A stretch of DNA of 64,000 nucleotides from Flavobacterium pallidum (GCF_003097535.1 NZ_CP029187.1:1736001-1800000), one strand, 5' to 3'; positions 52,269 to 61,269 are shown, counted from the stretch's first letter. The notes: generated by a model not told the origin, from the letters alone. Made by a program: numbers and translations.

Positions 52269-52793
52269 ATGGATATAAATACAGACAATCACGGGGTTTT
52301 ATGTGAACCGGCTGCTTTCCGGCGGGTTTTTGATGCCCATTATAAAATGCTGAGGAATTTCCTGGTTTTCAGGTACCGGGATGCTGACCTGGCCGATGAT
52401 GTCGCGCAGAATGCTTTCGTGAAATTATGGGAAAATTGCAGCATATTGAAGAACGAGCAGGCGAAAAGCTTTTTGTTTACAACAGCCATCAGGCTTTCGC
52501 TGAACCAGATTAAACATAAGAAAGTCGTCAGTAATTTCCAGGTAAATTTTGTGCCAAAAACAGCCGACGGCGAATCACCGCAATTCCTGATGGAGGAAAC
52601 AGAGTTCAAAAATAAACTCGAAAATGCCATAAGCAACCTGCCCGACAGGCAACGTGAGGTGTTCCTGTTGAATCGTTTTGAAAACCAATCGTATACAGAA
52701 ATCGCGGAAACATTGGGATTATCTGTAAAAGCCATCGAAAAGCGGATGCACCAGGCGTTAATCACCTTGCGGAAGACAACAACTAATATTTGA
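52269..52793 (+). CDS. ECF RNA polymerase sigma factor (FecI-like)
   Basis: A 174-residue group IV sigma factor. Region 2 includes FRYRDADLADDVAQNAFVKLWEN (core binding and -10 recognition); region 4 includes LPDRQREVFLLNRFENQSYTEIAETLGLSVKAIEKRMHQAL with the helix-turn-helix. It is followed by its presumed anti-sigma FecR and a TonB receptor. The start follows a terminator-like hairpin by six bases. The region 2 helix needs an N-terminus upstream of residue 16, so the ATG at 52269 is the best start. Confidence 0.93.
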   Translation: MDINTDNHGVLCEPAAFRRVFDAHYKMLRNFLVFRYRDADLADDVAQNAFVKLWENCSILKNEQAKSFLFTTAIRLSLNQIKHKKVVSNFQVNFVPKTADGESPQFLMEETEFKNKLENAISNLPDRQREVFLLNRFENQSYTEIAETLGLSVKAIEKRMHQALITLRKTTTNI

Positions 52794-52803
52794 AATTATC
52801 GTT

Positions 52804-53694
52804 ATGGAAAACCACGAAACCTACTTAGCCGAATGGTTTGAAGACCGAATGACAGATGCCGAACTGCAACAGATCATTTCAAAGGAAGAATTCCTGTATT
52901 ACCAGAAAATAAAAAATGTGTTGTCCGGTTATCATCTGGAAACCCCCGGAGTGGAAACCCATTTTCAATCGATTAAGGAAAAACTTCAGGCTGTTCCAGA
53001 AAATAAAACCCGGGTCATTCCGTTGTGGAAGTACCTTTCTGCGGCGGCGTCAGTGCTTATTCTTATTGCGATTGGTTTTTATGCGTTTGACGATAACACG
53101 GTTGCTACGGGCTTCGGACAGCAGCAAAGCGTGACGCTTGCGGACCATTCTACAGTACGGATTGCCGCAAAATCATCGTTGTCATATTCCAATTTGTTTC
53201 AGTACAGCCGCAATTTGTGCCTGAAGGGCGAAGCTTATTTTGAAGTCGCCAAAGGCAGTAAATTTACCGTGAATACATCGCTTGGAAAAGTGGTTGTTTT
53301 AGGGACAAAATTCAATGTCATTGCTTCCGGATCCTATTTTGAAGTGCATTGCGATGAAGGCATGGTCAGCGTAACTTCGGGAAGTGGTACTGTGGTTTTA
53401 AAGCCGGGGAGAAGCGTGAGTTTTTACAAAGATAAATTTACCGAATGGAACCAGGAAACTAAGTCTGTGACAGATGAAAGCAGTTTCTTCAAAACACCGG
53501 CTGAAGTGGTCTTCGGGAAAATTAAAAATCAATACGGCATTAAGATCAATTATCCGGAAAGTGTTAAAAACATCGGCTTTACAGGAGCGATTTCCCATAC
53601 CGACCTCAATAAAGCGATGCAGTCAATATGCCTGCCGCTGGGTTTAAAATACAAAGCATCGCGCCCTGATACAATAGAAGTGACCAATGAATAG
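52804..53694 (+). CDS. FecR-like anti-sigma factor with DUF4974
   Basis: A 296-residue single-pass regulator. Residues 1-75 are cytoplasmic and should bind the sigma factor; one membrane helix follows (YLSAAASVLILIAIGFYAF, about 77-95); the FecR periplasmic domain runs from DHSTVRIAAKSSLSYS through VVVLGTKFNVIA; and the C-terminal DUF4974 has INYPESVKNIGFTGAISHTDLNKAM. It overlaps the receptor gene by eight bases. In the known scheme DUF4974/FecR senses the N-terminal STN domain of the partner receptor. Confidence 0.93.
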   Translation: MENHETYLAEWFEDRMTDAELQQIISKEEFLYYQKIKNVLSGYHLETPGVETHFQSIKEKLQAVPENKTRVIPLWKYLSAAASVLILIAIGFYAFDDNTVATGFGQQQSVTLADHSTVRIAAKSSLSYSNLFQYSRNLCLKGEAYFEVAKGSKFTVNTSLGKVVVLGTKFNVIASGSYFEVHCDEGMVSVTSGSGTVVLKPGRSVSFYKDKFTEWNQETKSVTDESSFFKTPAEVVFGKIKNQYGIKINYPESVKNIGFTGAISHTDLNKAMQSICLPLGLKYKASRPDTIEVTNE

Positions 53695-55966
53695 GATTTT
53701 ATTTGCGTGTCTTTTCCTTCTTTCGAATGCCGTTTTTTCCCAATCAAAAGCATTTGAATGTGAGCTGATGCCATTGGCAAAAGCCATCATTAAGATCGAA
53801 AAGGAATTTGATGTCAAATATTCCTACGCCGACAGTTTAATAGCCGATAAACGGTTTTTATTACTGAAAAAACAGTACAGCATTGAGGGTATTAACCTTG
53901 AAATTGAAATCCAGGCAAAACTTCAGGCGAAGAAAATCAGCGACAGGTATTATGCGCTGGTTTCAATTGATGAAAACAATAGGCTGATTCCGTTGAATGA
54001 AGTGGTTATCGGGTCATTTTTGATCAATGGCGTGAGTAAATACAACCAGCGTTTTGTATTGTTGCCACAAAAGTCTGAAGTCCTTGCAGGCGTCACAGAT
54101 TCCGATGTTTTGTTGTCATTACAGCAATTGCCAGGCGTAAAAAGCCCCAATGAAACCGTTACCGGTATGTATGTACGCGGCGGCACCCAGGACCAGAACC
54201 TTATGCTGCTTGATGGCATCAGGCTTTACCATCCGGGGCATTTGTTTGGGATGATTTCGGGCATTAATCCGAATATCGTAAAAAGTGTGAGCTTTTACAA
54301 CAAGGCCACCCCCGCGAACTATGGCGAACGGGCATCGAGTGTCATCGATATCGAAACGTCGGGCAAACTGGAGCAGCAAGCCACAATAAATGCAGGCGTG
54401 AATGCGCTCAATGCAGATTGTTTTATGCAGGTTCCAATTATAAAAAACAAACTGGATGTACAGGTTTCCGGCAGGAAATCCTTTACGGAATTGTGGCGCA
54501 GCACGACTTTCAACCAATTGGCCAATAAGGTGTTCCAAAACACGGATTTCAAATCTTTCAACGACAGTAATACATTCCAGTTTTATGATTATTTGGCGAA
54601 AATTATTTTTAAGCCCTCGGATAAATCCACGATTACAATTACGGGCTTGTCCATCAACAACGACCTGAATTACAAATATAAAATCACCGCCGACAGTACC
54701 TCCAGCCAGCAGATGAGCATTTTGGATGATGGTTACAGCGTCAATTGGCACCATCAGTTTTCAGACCGGTTTTCTCAGAAGTTTTCAGCTTATTATTCGG
54801 TGTATGATTTCCGGTACTCGAAAAAGAAGGAAAATGACACCACTCAGGATTACGAAGTGTTTAAAAAATTGAACAGGATTGTAAATTCGGGCGCTGAAAT
54901 CAGCTTCCATTCACTCATAAACCAAAAAATGCAGCTCGATTACGGCTACCAGGTTTCAGGAAATGACGTGTCACATTTGTTTAATACTTACAATCAGGAT
55001 GTCGGTATTGATCTGAACCAACGGAAGCTTTTCAATGTATTGCATGCCGTGTATCTCAGCCATGATTATGCATTGCAGCGTTGGCGTTTCCAGACTGGTT
55101 TACGGTATAATTATTTCAGTAAAACTGAAATGCATACTTTCGAGCCGCGGCTTTTCATCCAAAATAAGATTACTGAGGCCCTGGTGTTGCAGTTTTCCTA
55201 TGAAAGGAAAAACCAGTTTATGAGCCAGGCACGCGAGAACAGCATCAATGACCTGAGTCTCGAGAATTATGTCTGGGTTTTGTCGGATAATGAAAAATAC
55301 CCAATCCAGAAAGCGAACCAGTTTTCGGCGGGATTTATTTATAAGGAAAATAATTGGCTGCTCGATGTTGATGGTTATTATAAAACCATCAATGGCATCA
55401 CCGGGCTCAACTTTGGTTTTTTCAACCAAAATGACCAAGCGACATCCAAAGGGCAGGGTTTTACAAAAGGCGCTGAGGTTTTTGTACAGAAGAAAGCGAA
55501 AGATTGGCGCACTTCGGTCACTTATTCATTTCAGGATTCGCAAAATAAATTTGAAGGACTTCACGCCGGGCGTTATTTTACGGCAAACAGCAATATTGCG
55601 CATGCGGTAAATGTGAACCTCAATAAAAAATGGAAACAATTTTCGGCGGCTTTGGGCTGGTTTTGGCACACCGGAAAGCCCTATAGCTACATCAATGAAC
55701 GCGGTATGATTGAATCCTTCAATGAAAACAACCTGCCCGTATACCATAGGATGGATGTGTCGTGCGAATACACATTTTCATCGGGCAAAATCAAGTTTAG
55801 GACCGGTTTTTCAATATATAACCTTTACAACAGGAAAAGCATTATCAGCCGTGAATATGAGCGGCAGTTTGTAAGTGTGGGCGATTTGGCGAATGAGCGT
55901 TATAAACGGAATGATTATTATTCCCTTGGTATTACACCGAATGTATTTTTCAGGATTGTCATTTAA
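53687..55966 (+). CDS. TonB-dependent outer-membrane receptor with N-terminal STN-like signalling domain
   Basis: A 759-residue receptor. Signal peptide (RILFACLFLLSNAVFS), then an STN-like domain (PLAKAIIKIEKEFDVKYSYADS, to about residue 95), a plug domain (DSDVLLSLQQLPGVKSPNE, MYVRGGTQDQNLMLLDGI, ASSVIDIET) and a beta-barrel ending in a C-terminal aromatic/valine pair (FFRIVI). No SusD partner follows, so a siderophore, metal, vitamin or peptide ligand is as likely as a glycan. With the sigma and FecR genes it forms a transducer set. Confidence 0.92.
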   Translation: MNRILFACLFLLSNAVFSQSKAFECELMPLAKAIIKIEKEFDVKYSYADSLIADKRFLLLKKQYSIEGINLEIEIQAKLQAKKISDRYYALVSIDENNRLIPLNEVVIGSFLINGVSKYNQRFVLLPQKSEVLAGVTDSDVLLSLQQLPGVKSPNETVTGMYVRGGTQDQNLMLLDGIRLYHPGHLFGMISGINPNIVKSVSFYNKATPANYGERASSVIDIETSGKLEQQATINAGVNALNADCFMQVPIIKNKLDVQVSGRKSFTELWRSTTFNQLANKVFQNTDFKSFNDSNTFQFYDYLAKIIFKPSDKSTITITGLSINNDLNYKYKITADSTSSQQMSILDDGYSVNWHHQFSDRFSQKFSAYYSVYDFRYSKKKENDTTQDYEVFKKLNRIVNSGAEISFHSLINQKMQLDYGYQVSGNDVSHLFNTYNQDVGIDLNQRKLFNVLHAVYLSHDYALQRWRFQTGLRYNYFSKTEMHTFEPRLFIQNKITEALVLQFSYERKNQFMSQARENSINDLSLENYVWVLSDNEKYPIQKANQFSAGFIYKENNWLLDVDGYYKTINGITGLNFGFFNQNDQATSKGQGFTKGAEVFVQKKAKDWRTSVTYSFQDSQNKFEGLHAGRYFTANSNIAHAVNVNLNKKWKQFSAALGWFWHTGKPYSYINERGMIESFNENNLPVYHRMDVSCEYTFSSGKIKFRTGFSIYNLYNRKSIISREYERQFVSVGDLANERYKRNDYYSLGITPNVFFRIVI

Positions 55967-56218
55967 AATGGCTGTGCAAATACTTTGGGTTCACTTTTAA
56001 CAATTGGTGTGGATTTTACGTAAAGCGATGTTTGGCGAAAATCGTATTTTAGTTTCGGGGAAAGGGCGCTTGCATCCCTAAGGAATTAATTTTTTCTTCT
56101 GTTGCGTAAATTACACAGCATTTGTTAAAGTTTTCATTTCACATACAACACCGATTAAAACACTTGTAAAAGTAAATTCTATTTTGGCATTTAATTTTGT
56201 ATAATACATTTAAAGCCA
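55967..56218. other. Non-coding spacer, AT-rich
   Basis: Between the receptor gene and the idi promoter I see no reading frame, RNA gene, repeat or convincing terminator. Sequence becomes AT-rich toward idi. Confidence 0.5.
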
Positions 56219-56247
56219 TTTGAAGCCATGAGTTTTTCGTATTTTTG
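56219..56247 (+). promoter_or_regulatory. Promoter TTTG-N17-TATTTTTG for idi
   Basis: TTTG at 56219-56222, 17-base spacer, TATTTTTG at 56240-56247. The ATG at 56256 lies eight bases after the box, giving a very short leader; a GGGAG sits between. Confidence 0.65.
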
Positions 56248-56255
56248 GGAGCAAT

Positions 56256-56792
56256 ATGAACGCCATGATAGAAGAAAAGGTAATTTTGGTCGATAGAAAC
56301 GACAACCAGATTGGATTAATGCCCAAACTGGAAGCACATGAAAAAGCGCTGTTACATCGCGCATTCTCAATTTTTATACTCAATGACAACAAGGAAATCA
56401 TGCTGCAGCAGCGCGCTGCAAACAAATACCATTCTCCATTGTTGTGGACCAACACCTGCTGCAGCCACCAGCGTGAGGGCGAAACCAATATTGAAGCAGG
56501 CACGCGCCGTTTGTTTGACGAAATGGGCTTCCGTACAGAATTAAAGGAATTATTCCATTTTATCTACAAAGCGCCTTTTGATAATGGCCTTACAGAGCAT
56601 GAGCTCGACCATGTCATGATTGGATGGTACAACGGTGAACCGGAATTAAATACAGAGGAAGCCGAAGATTGGAAATGGATGTCTGTTGAAGACATCAAAG
56701 CAGATATGGCCAAACATCCTGAAATTTACACGGTTTGGTTCCGTATTATTTTTGACGAATTTTACCATTACCTCGAAGAACACACCTTGTAA
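56256..56792 (+). CDS. idi: Isopentenyl-diphosphate delta-isomerase, type I
   Basis: Interconverts IPP and DMAPP for isoprenoids, including undecaprenyl phosphate used by the polysaccharide locus. Nudix-fold enzyme of 178 residues with the type I active-site Cys in WTNTCCSHQREGE, the Nudix-like GTRRLFDEMGF and the catalytic Glu region TEHELDHVMIG. The second ATG at 56265 is an alternative start if the mRNA begins near 56251. Confidence 0.95.
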   Translation: MNAMIEEKVILVDRNDNQIGLMPKLEAHEKALLHRAFSIFILNDNKEIMLQQRAANKYHSPLLWTNTCCSHQREGETNIEAGTRRLFDEMGFRTELKELFHFIYKAPFDNGLTEHELDHVMIGWYNGEPELNTEEAEDWKWMSVEDIKADMAKHPEIYTVWFRIIFDEFYHYLEEHTL

Positions 56793-56793
56793 T

Positions 56794-57204
56794 ATGAAAG
56801 CAACCATTTCGAGAAAAGCCCACTTTAATGCTGCGCACCGTTTATACCGCAGCGATTGGAGCGATGCCAAAAACAATGCCGTTTTCGGTAAATGCAACAA
56901 CCCGAATTTCCACGGGCACAATTATGAGCTCATCGTAAGCGTAACCGGAAATATTGATCCGGAAACCGGGTATGTTATGGATATCAAGGAATTGAGCACG
57001 ATGATTTCCGAAGAAGTGGAAGAGGCTTTCGACCATAAAAACCTGAATCTTGATGTGCCTGATTTTAGTAATTTGAACCCTACAGCGGAAAATATTTCGG
57101 TGGTTATCTGGAATAAGCTCCGGCGCAGGATCACGCGTGAATTTTCTCTCGAAATCGTGTTGTATGAAACCCCACGCAATTTTGTCACGTATCGCGGCGA
57201 ATAG
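56794..57204 (+). CDS. queD: 6-carboxy-tetrahydropterin synthase / PTPS family
   Basis: Converts dihydroneopterin triphosphate to carboxytetrahydropterin in the queuosine route (QueD), or acts as a pyruvoyl-tetrahydropterin synthase homologue. Zinc histidines are in FNAAHRL and FHGHNYEL; GKCNNPNFHGHNY carries the catalytic Cys; FDHKNLN and the Glu in LYETPRN complete the site. 136 residues. ATG 56794, one base after the idi stop, is used rather than the far-upstream in-frame ATG at 56686, which lies inside idi. Confidence 0.92.
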   Translation: MKATISRKAHFNAAHRLYRSDWSDAKNNAVFGKCNNPNFHGHNYELIVSVTGNIDPETGYVMDIKELSTMISEEVEEAFDHKNLNLDVPDFSNLNPTAENISVVIWNKLRRRITREFSLEIVLYETPRNFVTYRGE

Positions 57205-57274
57205 GAATCCTACAATAAATCGGCAAAATTGTAACACGCTGATGATATCCAAAATACAGAAATTTGCAATAAAA

Positions 57275-58243
57275 ATGAAACCAAGCCTATATCCGATGCA
57301 ATTTGAACCCATCCTGAAGGAACGGATCTGGGGGGGGCGAAAACTGAAAACATTGCTTCATAAGCCAATTACATCCGAAATTACCGGCGAAAGCTGGGAA
57401 TTATCCACGGTGAAAGGCGACATCAGCATTGTTGCAAACGGTGAATACAAGGGAAAACCCTTAACCGAAGTGATTGCATCAGCACCTCAGGAAATATTGG
57501 GAATGGGAGTCCATAAACGTTTTGGTAATGAATTCCCGCTGCTTTTCAAATACCTCGATGCGCGTGAAGACTTGTCGATCCAGGTACATCCCAACGACGA
57601 ATTGGCAAAGAAACGTCACAACTCTTTCGGGAAAACTGAGATGTGGTACGTGATGCAGGCCGATCCGGATTCACGGATCATTGTCGGATTTAAGGGAAAA
57701 TCAAGTCCACAGCAATATCTGGACAGCCTTAAAGACAAAAGTATCGTGTCTTTGCTTGATACGATAAAGGCGAAACCCGGAGATGTATTTTTTCTGGAAA
57801 CGGGAACAGTGCATGCCATCGGTGCCGGTTTGGTCATTGCCGAAATCCAGCAGACTTCAGACATCACATACCGGATTTATGACTTTGAACGCAAGGATGC
57901 CAGCGGGAACCCCCGTCAACTGCATGTTGAGGAAGCTTTGGAAGCCATTAATTACAATCCGGTGGATGCGCAAAAACATTATTCAAAAATTACGAATGAA
58001 TCCAATACTTTGGTGGATTGCCAGTATTTTACGACCAATCTCATTCCGCTAGAGGGGAAGAAGGAAATACATCAGGATGGAAATTCTTTCCGGGTTTTTA
58101 TGTGTACGCAAGGGAATTTCTCTTTGGCTACCGGAAGGAAAAAATTTGAATACAAGACAGGGGATACCGTGCTGGTCCCGGCAGGATTAACGGATTACGC
58201 GCTTGAAGGAACAGCTTCGGTATTGGAAATTTATATTTCTTAG
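57275..58243 (+). CDS. manA: Mannose-6-phosphate isomerase, class I
   Basis: Interconverts fructose-6-phosphate and mannose-6-phosphate, the entry to GDP-mannose and so to the gmd product of the polysaccharide locus. The cupin metal site is visible: LSIQVHPNDELA, KTEMWYVM and TGTVHAIGAGLVIAEIQQTSD. 322 residues, the short bacterial form. ATG 57275 begins the first conserved segment (YPMQFEPILKERIWGG); earlier in-frame ATGs at 57137 and 57242 have no conserved sequence behind them. Confidence 0.93.
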   Translation: MKPSLYPMQFEPILKERIWGGRKLKTLLHKPITSEITGESWELSTVKGDISIVANGEYKGKPLTEVIASAPQEILGMGVHKRFGNEFPLLFKYLDAREDLSIQVHPNDELAKKRHNSFGKTEMWYVMQADPDSRIIVGFKGKSSPQQYLDSLKDKSIVSLLDTIKAKPGDVFFLETGTVHAIGAGLVIAEIQQTSDITYRIYDFERKDASGNPRQLHVEEALEAINYNPVDAQKHYSKITNESNTLVDCQYFTTNLIPLEGKKEIHQDGNSFRVFMCTQGNFSLATGRKKFEYKTGDTVLVPAGLTDYALEGTASVLEIYIS

Positions 58244-58263
58244 GCTAATCCAAAGATATTGCG

Positions 58264-58271
58264 TAATTTTG
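58264..58271 (+). promoter_or_regulatory. Candidate -7 box TAATTTTG for the 88-residue gene
   Basis: TAATTTTG fits TAnnTTTG, 27 bases before the ATG at 58299; no standard -33 element. Confidence 0.4.
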
Positions 58272-58298
58272 CGCAGAATTTTAAAAAACAATTTCAAG

Positions 58299-58565
58299 AT
58301 GGCAAATGTTAGGAATTTAAAGAAAGACATCAATTACGTTTTAGGTGATATTATCGAAGCGGTTTACCTTTTCGAAATGTCGACTACTGGAAAGCCGACA
58401 GAGCAAACCAATGCAATCATCGATGAGGCTTTGGCTTCTTTTGACAGCCTGATTGCTAAAGTCAATGCTAAAAAAACAGGAAATACCAAAGCACATTTCA
58501 AGCAAATCAGCACTGAATTGGAACAATCTGCTACTCAGCTTATTGCTAAAATCAACGCATTATAA
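58299..58565 (+). CDS. Small conserved helical protein of unknown function
   Basis: An 88-residue soluble, mainly alpha-helical protein (KKDINYVLGDIIEAVYLFEM, AIIDEALASFDSLIAKVNAKK, LEQSATQLIAKINAL). No named family recognised; similar short proteins occur in flavobacteria. It has its own promoter-like box and a terminator-like hairpin after the stop, so it is probably a single-gene transcript. The ATG at 58299 is preferred; the longer frame from 58203 lies inside manA. Confidence 0.75.
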   Translation: MANVRNLKKDINYVLGDIIEAVYLFEMSTTGKPTEQTNAIIDEALASFDSLIAKVNAKKTGNTKAHFKQISTELEQSATQLIAKINAL

Positions 58566-58576
58566 TTACTTTTTTC

Positions 58577-58600
58577 GGTAAAATTTGCCACTTTTTTTTT
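58577..58600 (+). terminator. Terminator-like hairpin after the 88-residue gene
   Basis: GGTAA-AAT-TTGCC followed by AC and nine T. Short stem with one G-U pair; the T run also overlaps the tRNA promoter -33 element. Confidence 0.45.
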
Positions 58601-58628
58601 GGTAATTAGAAAATCAAAATTATATTTG
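58598..58628 (+). promoter_or_regulatory. tRNA-Thr promoter TTTG-N19-TATATTTG
   Basis: TTTG at 58598-58601, a 19-base spacer and TATATTTG at 58621-58628: a full match to the Bacteroidetes sigma-A consensus. Transcription should start near 58632, about 12 bases before the tRNA. Confidence 0.75.
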
Positions 58629-58643
58629 CACCGTTAATAAGCC

Positions 58644-58720
58644 GCCGGTGTAGCTCAGTTGGCTAGAGCAGCTGATTTGTAATCAGCAGGTCGTGGGTTC
58701 GAGTCCCTCTATCGGCTCCA
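58644..58720 (+). tRNA. tRNA-Thr (anticodon TGT), CCA encoded
   Basis: Acceptor GCCGGTG pairs with TATCGGC; the D-loop region carries AGCTCAGTTGG, the anticodon stem GCTGA/TCAGC encloses loop TTTGTAA with TGT, and the T-arm has GGGTTCGAGTCCC. The 3' CCA is encoded at 58718-58720. A full promoter precedes it and a terminator follows directly. Confidence 0.97.
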
Positions 58721-58751
58721 AAAACCATCACTTTATGTGGTGGTTTTTTTT
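58721..58751 (+). terminator. Intrinsic terminator after tRNA-Thr
   Basis: AAAACCATCAC / GTGGTGGTTTT with loop TTTAT, ending in a run of T. Starts at the base after the CCA. Confidence 0.85.
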
Positions 58752-58765
58752 GCTATAATTTTGCA

Positions 58766-58793
58766 TAAAAAAACCATCCTTTTTAGGGATGGT
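58766..58793 (-). terminator. Intrinsic terminator for the DUF4369 gene
   Basis: ACCATCC (58773-58779) pairs with GGATGGT (58787-58793); on the - strand the stem is followed by seven T. It lies back-to-back with the tRNA terminator. Confidence 0.8.
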
Positions 58794-58819
58794 CTTGTTT
58801 TTTACAAGCGGAATATTAA

Positions 58820-59539
58820 TTATTGCTGCTCTGCCTTTTTTCTTTCGTTATAGTATTGCGTTAGTTTTTTTCCGTAGTAAGAATTGGCTACTTTCGGTGT
58901 CAGGGCTTTGCGGATCCTGTCCAGCAACACCACCGTCGCATTTTCGTTGATTTCAGAAAGCACAATATAGGGCGCTATCTCATGGTCTTTATTGTTCAGG
59001 GCGAATTGTGCGGCATAAAGGTATTTGCGTTTCAGGACATAATCCTGTACACGGGCAATACTGTCTGCATTCACAGCTACTTTAGCGTGCTGTTTTCTCA
59101 AAAGCAATTCGGTGATATCGAGATTCTGGGACGTAAAGCGGTCATTCACTTTTTTATAGTCGTCGAGCAGCTGCTGGTTTTTGGAACCGGTGATTTTGGC
59201 CTGGGCATAAAATTGCTCCAGTGTTGTTTCGATGTTCATTTTTCCCGCTTCCGCAAAAAACGGTAGCCTGTCATCAATCGAATTGGTCTTGCCGCGGTCA
59301 AGGACGATATAATACATTTCAGGCGATTTGATGTCGAGCCAGCTTTCAAAATGGGAATCGCCGTCAATTTTAATCGTATCGACCGATACGAATGAGGAGT
59401 CGCCAAGCCTTGTAATGTACAACGTCCCTTTTTTCAGGCCTTCGATATTTCCGGTGAGGTGCAGGTTTCCTTTTGGTTTTTCCTTTTGGCAGGAGAGGAG
59501 CAACAGGCAAACAGCCATGGCGCCGAGTATTTTCTTCAT
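58820..59539 (-). CDS. DUF4369 domain lipoprotein
   Basis: A 239-residue lipoprotein: signal peptide ending LLLLSC (lipobox) with CQKEKPKG after it. The DUF4369 domain follows (HLTGNIEGLKKGTLYITRLGD, SHFESWLDI, MYYIVLDRG), a beta-sandwich often found N-terminal to thioredoxin-like domains in Bacteroidetes. Here no thioredoxin domain follows; the C-terminal half is helical, so it is the stand-alone form. ATG 59539 is preferred over TTG 59542. Function unknown. Confidence 0.88.
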   Translation of the reverse strand: MKKILGAMAVCLLLLSCQKEKPKGNLHLTGNIEGLKKGTLYITRLGDSSFVSVDTIKIDGDSHFESWLDIKSPEMYYIVLDRGKTNSIDDRLPFFAEAGKMNIETTLEQFYAQAKITGSKNQQLLDDYKKVNDRFTSQNLDITELLLRKQHAKVAVNADSIARVQDYVLKRKYLYAAQFALNNKDHEIAPYIVLSEINENATVVLLDRIRKALTPKVANSYYGKKLTQYYNERKKAEQQ

Positions 59540-59595
59540 CAATCTTAATTTATTTTATTCCTTTTACCGCTTTGGCTCAGGGTTCGCAAAATAAT

Positions 59596-59630
59596 AAAAA
59601 AATCCCCAAATTTCGGTAGAAATCGGGGAT
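59596..59630 (-). terminator. Intrinsic terminator for the M61 peptidase gene
   Basis: ATCCCC (59602-59607) pairs with GGGGAT (59625-59630), with an inner ATTTC/GAAAT stem and loop GGTA; on - the stem runs into seven T. Confidence 0.8.
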
Positions 59631-59685
59631 AGATATTCTTGATTTATTTACTGTCTACAGCGAAGTGTTTACAAAAGTGCAGCGC

Positions 59686-61245
59686 CTATTTCTTAAGCCA
59701 CGCATCTTTCAGTGCTGTTTTAGCAGTATCTGTAAACTCATAATCCACAACACCCATTTTTGCAAAGTAATCCGCATAAGGAATCGGCTTGCTTCCGGAA
59801 ACATAGGTTTTCAGGAAATCGCCCACTTCGGGATACGTCAGCGCAGTGATTTTTGCAAACAATTCCGAATCGTCAAAAGCCTTGTTTACACCATATTCCT
59901 TTGAAAGACGCTGCATCAGATCCAATATTCCGCGTTCGCCGTTGCTTTTCTCACGGATGATGATATCGATGCACATTCCAATTAATGCACCTTTTTCATA
60001 AACGTTTAAATATTGGTCTTTGTAAGGCTTTACAAGCACATTGGCACTCATTTCGGTGAATGGCATTGTGTCGTTCATACGCGATGCATTGCGTACTTTT
60101 TCTTTCATCCTTCCGAAAAATTCCTTTTCCGTAATCAATCCCTGGTTTATCTGGAAAAGGTTTGCAAAATATTCGGTTACGCCTTCGTACATCCACAAAT
60201 GCTCGGACATTTTCGGGTCATTGTAATCAAAATCCTGGATTTGCCTGGCATGAATCGTCAGTGGCGTCACGATGTGGAAAAATTCGTGTGAAACGACATC
60301 CTTCATTTGTTCGGCCATTTGTTTTTTAGGCAATAACTCGGGCATTACAACAGTAGTGGCAGTCGGATGTTCCAAAGCTCCAAAACCTTTCGCATCTTTT
60401 TTTCGCAAATCTGAAAGATATAAGAGGACCGTATACTTTTTAGTGCTGTTGAAGTTTCCGAGGAAATTTTTCTGTGCCGTCATCATCGTTTTCATGTCGG
60501 GCGTAATCATTTCAGCGGTGTATTTCCCGCTTGGCGAGTACACGCTGATCAGGATGTCCATCCCGTTAATGTTGAACGTGGTGTAATCGGGCTTGGAATA
60601 CATGATCGGGTTTTCCACCAATTCCGCATAACGTGACGTTTTAAAAACATCTTTGATATCACTTTTATCCGCATCGGTCATAGATGTCGCGCCCCATAAG
60701 GTCGCGGGATGTGCGATAGTCAATGTATATGGCGTATTGAGGAATTCCTTGAAATACCCGACAAAACCGTGGGTGTTCAGCAGGAAATTATTGCCTTCAT
60801 TGATGTTCGTTCCCGCTGGCGAAAAAATATCATGCGTGTATTCCACATCAAAAGTATCGTTGACCCAATAGGTGATTTTGGCAAGTTGAGGCGCATTGTT
60901 GATTTTCCAGAAATTATCGCCCTCATGCACTACGGAAAGCTCATTTCCTTTGCTGTCAAAAGCCTTGAGATCATCTACGAATTTGCCATAATTGTCTGTA
61001 GAGTAGGTTCCCGGAACCGTTCTCGGGATGCAGTAAGTAATGCTTTCCGATATTGTTTTCGGAGGTGTCAACGTCACCATGAGTTTGTCATCCTTAACAA
61101 CATTCAGGTCCATGTCGACCTTTACATTTGCGGGCATTGACGCTACCGGCTTTGGTGTGGCTGCTTTTTTTGATTTTTTTTGCGCTTCCGCAGAAAAACC
61201 CGTGAGCAGTAATATTGAAACAAAAACCGTAAGTAATTTTCTCAT
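59686..61245 (-). CDS. M61 family metallopeptidase, PDZ-less
   Basis: Exported zinc aminopeptidase-like protein of 519 residues. Signal peptide (LLTVFVSILLLTGFSAEA), a lysine/alanine-rich linker, an N-terminal beta domain, then the zinc motif HEFFH at 320-324 with the third ligand Glu in MYEGVTEYFA. Many M61 proteins carry a C-terminal PDZ domain and reach about 600 residues; this one stops after the helical catalytic region (GDFLKTYVSG), so the PDZ appears absent. Periplasmic or surface peptidase; substrate unknown. Confidence 0.9.
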   Translation of the reverse strand: MRKLLTVFVSILLLTGFSAEAQKKSKKAATPKPVASMPANVKVDMDLNVVKDDKLMVTLTPPKTISESITYCIPRTVPGTYSTDNYGKFVDDLKAFDSKGNELSVVHEGDNFWKINNAPQLAKITYWVNDTFDVEYTHDIFSPAGTNINEGNNFLLNTHGFVGYFKEFLNTPYTLTIAHPATLWGATSMTDADKSDIKDVFKTSRYAELVENPIMYSKPDYTTFNINGMDILISVYSPSGKYTAEMITPDMKTMMTAQKNFLGNFNSTKKYTVLLYLSDLRKKDAKGFGALEHPTATTVVMPELLPKKQMAEQMKDVVSHEFFHIVTPLTIHARQIQDFDYNDPKMSEHLWMYEGVTEYFANLFQINQGLITEKEFFGRMKEKVRNASRMNDTMPFTEMSANVLVKPYKDQYLNVYEKGALIGMCIDIIIREKSNGERGILDLMQRLSKEYGVNKAFDDSELFAKITALTYPEVGDFLKTYVSGSKPIPYADYFAKMGVVDYEFTDTAKTALKDAWLKK

Positions 61246-61269
61246 CTTCCGTTAAATTTTTTGATAAGT

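Noticed and set aside
54119..54754. 211-codon frame on - inside the TonB receptor gene
   Set aside because: Shadow of the plug/barrel coding region, no family features.
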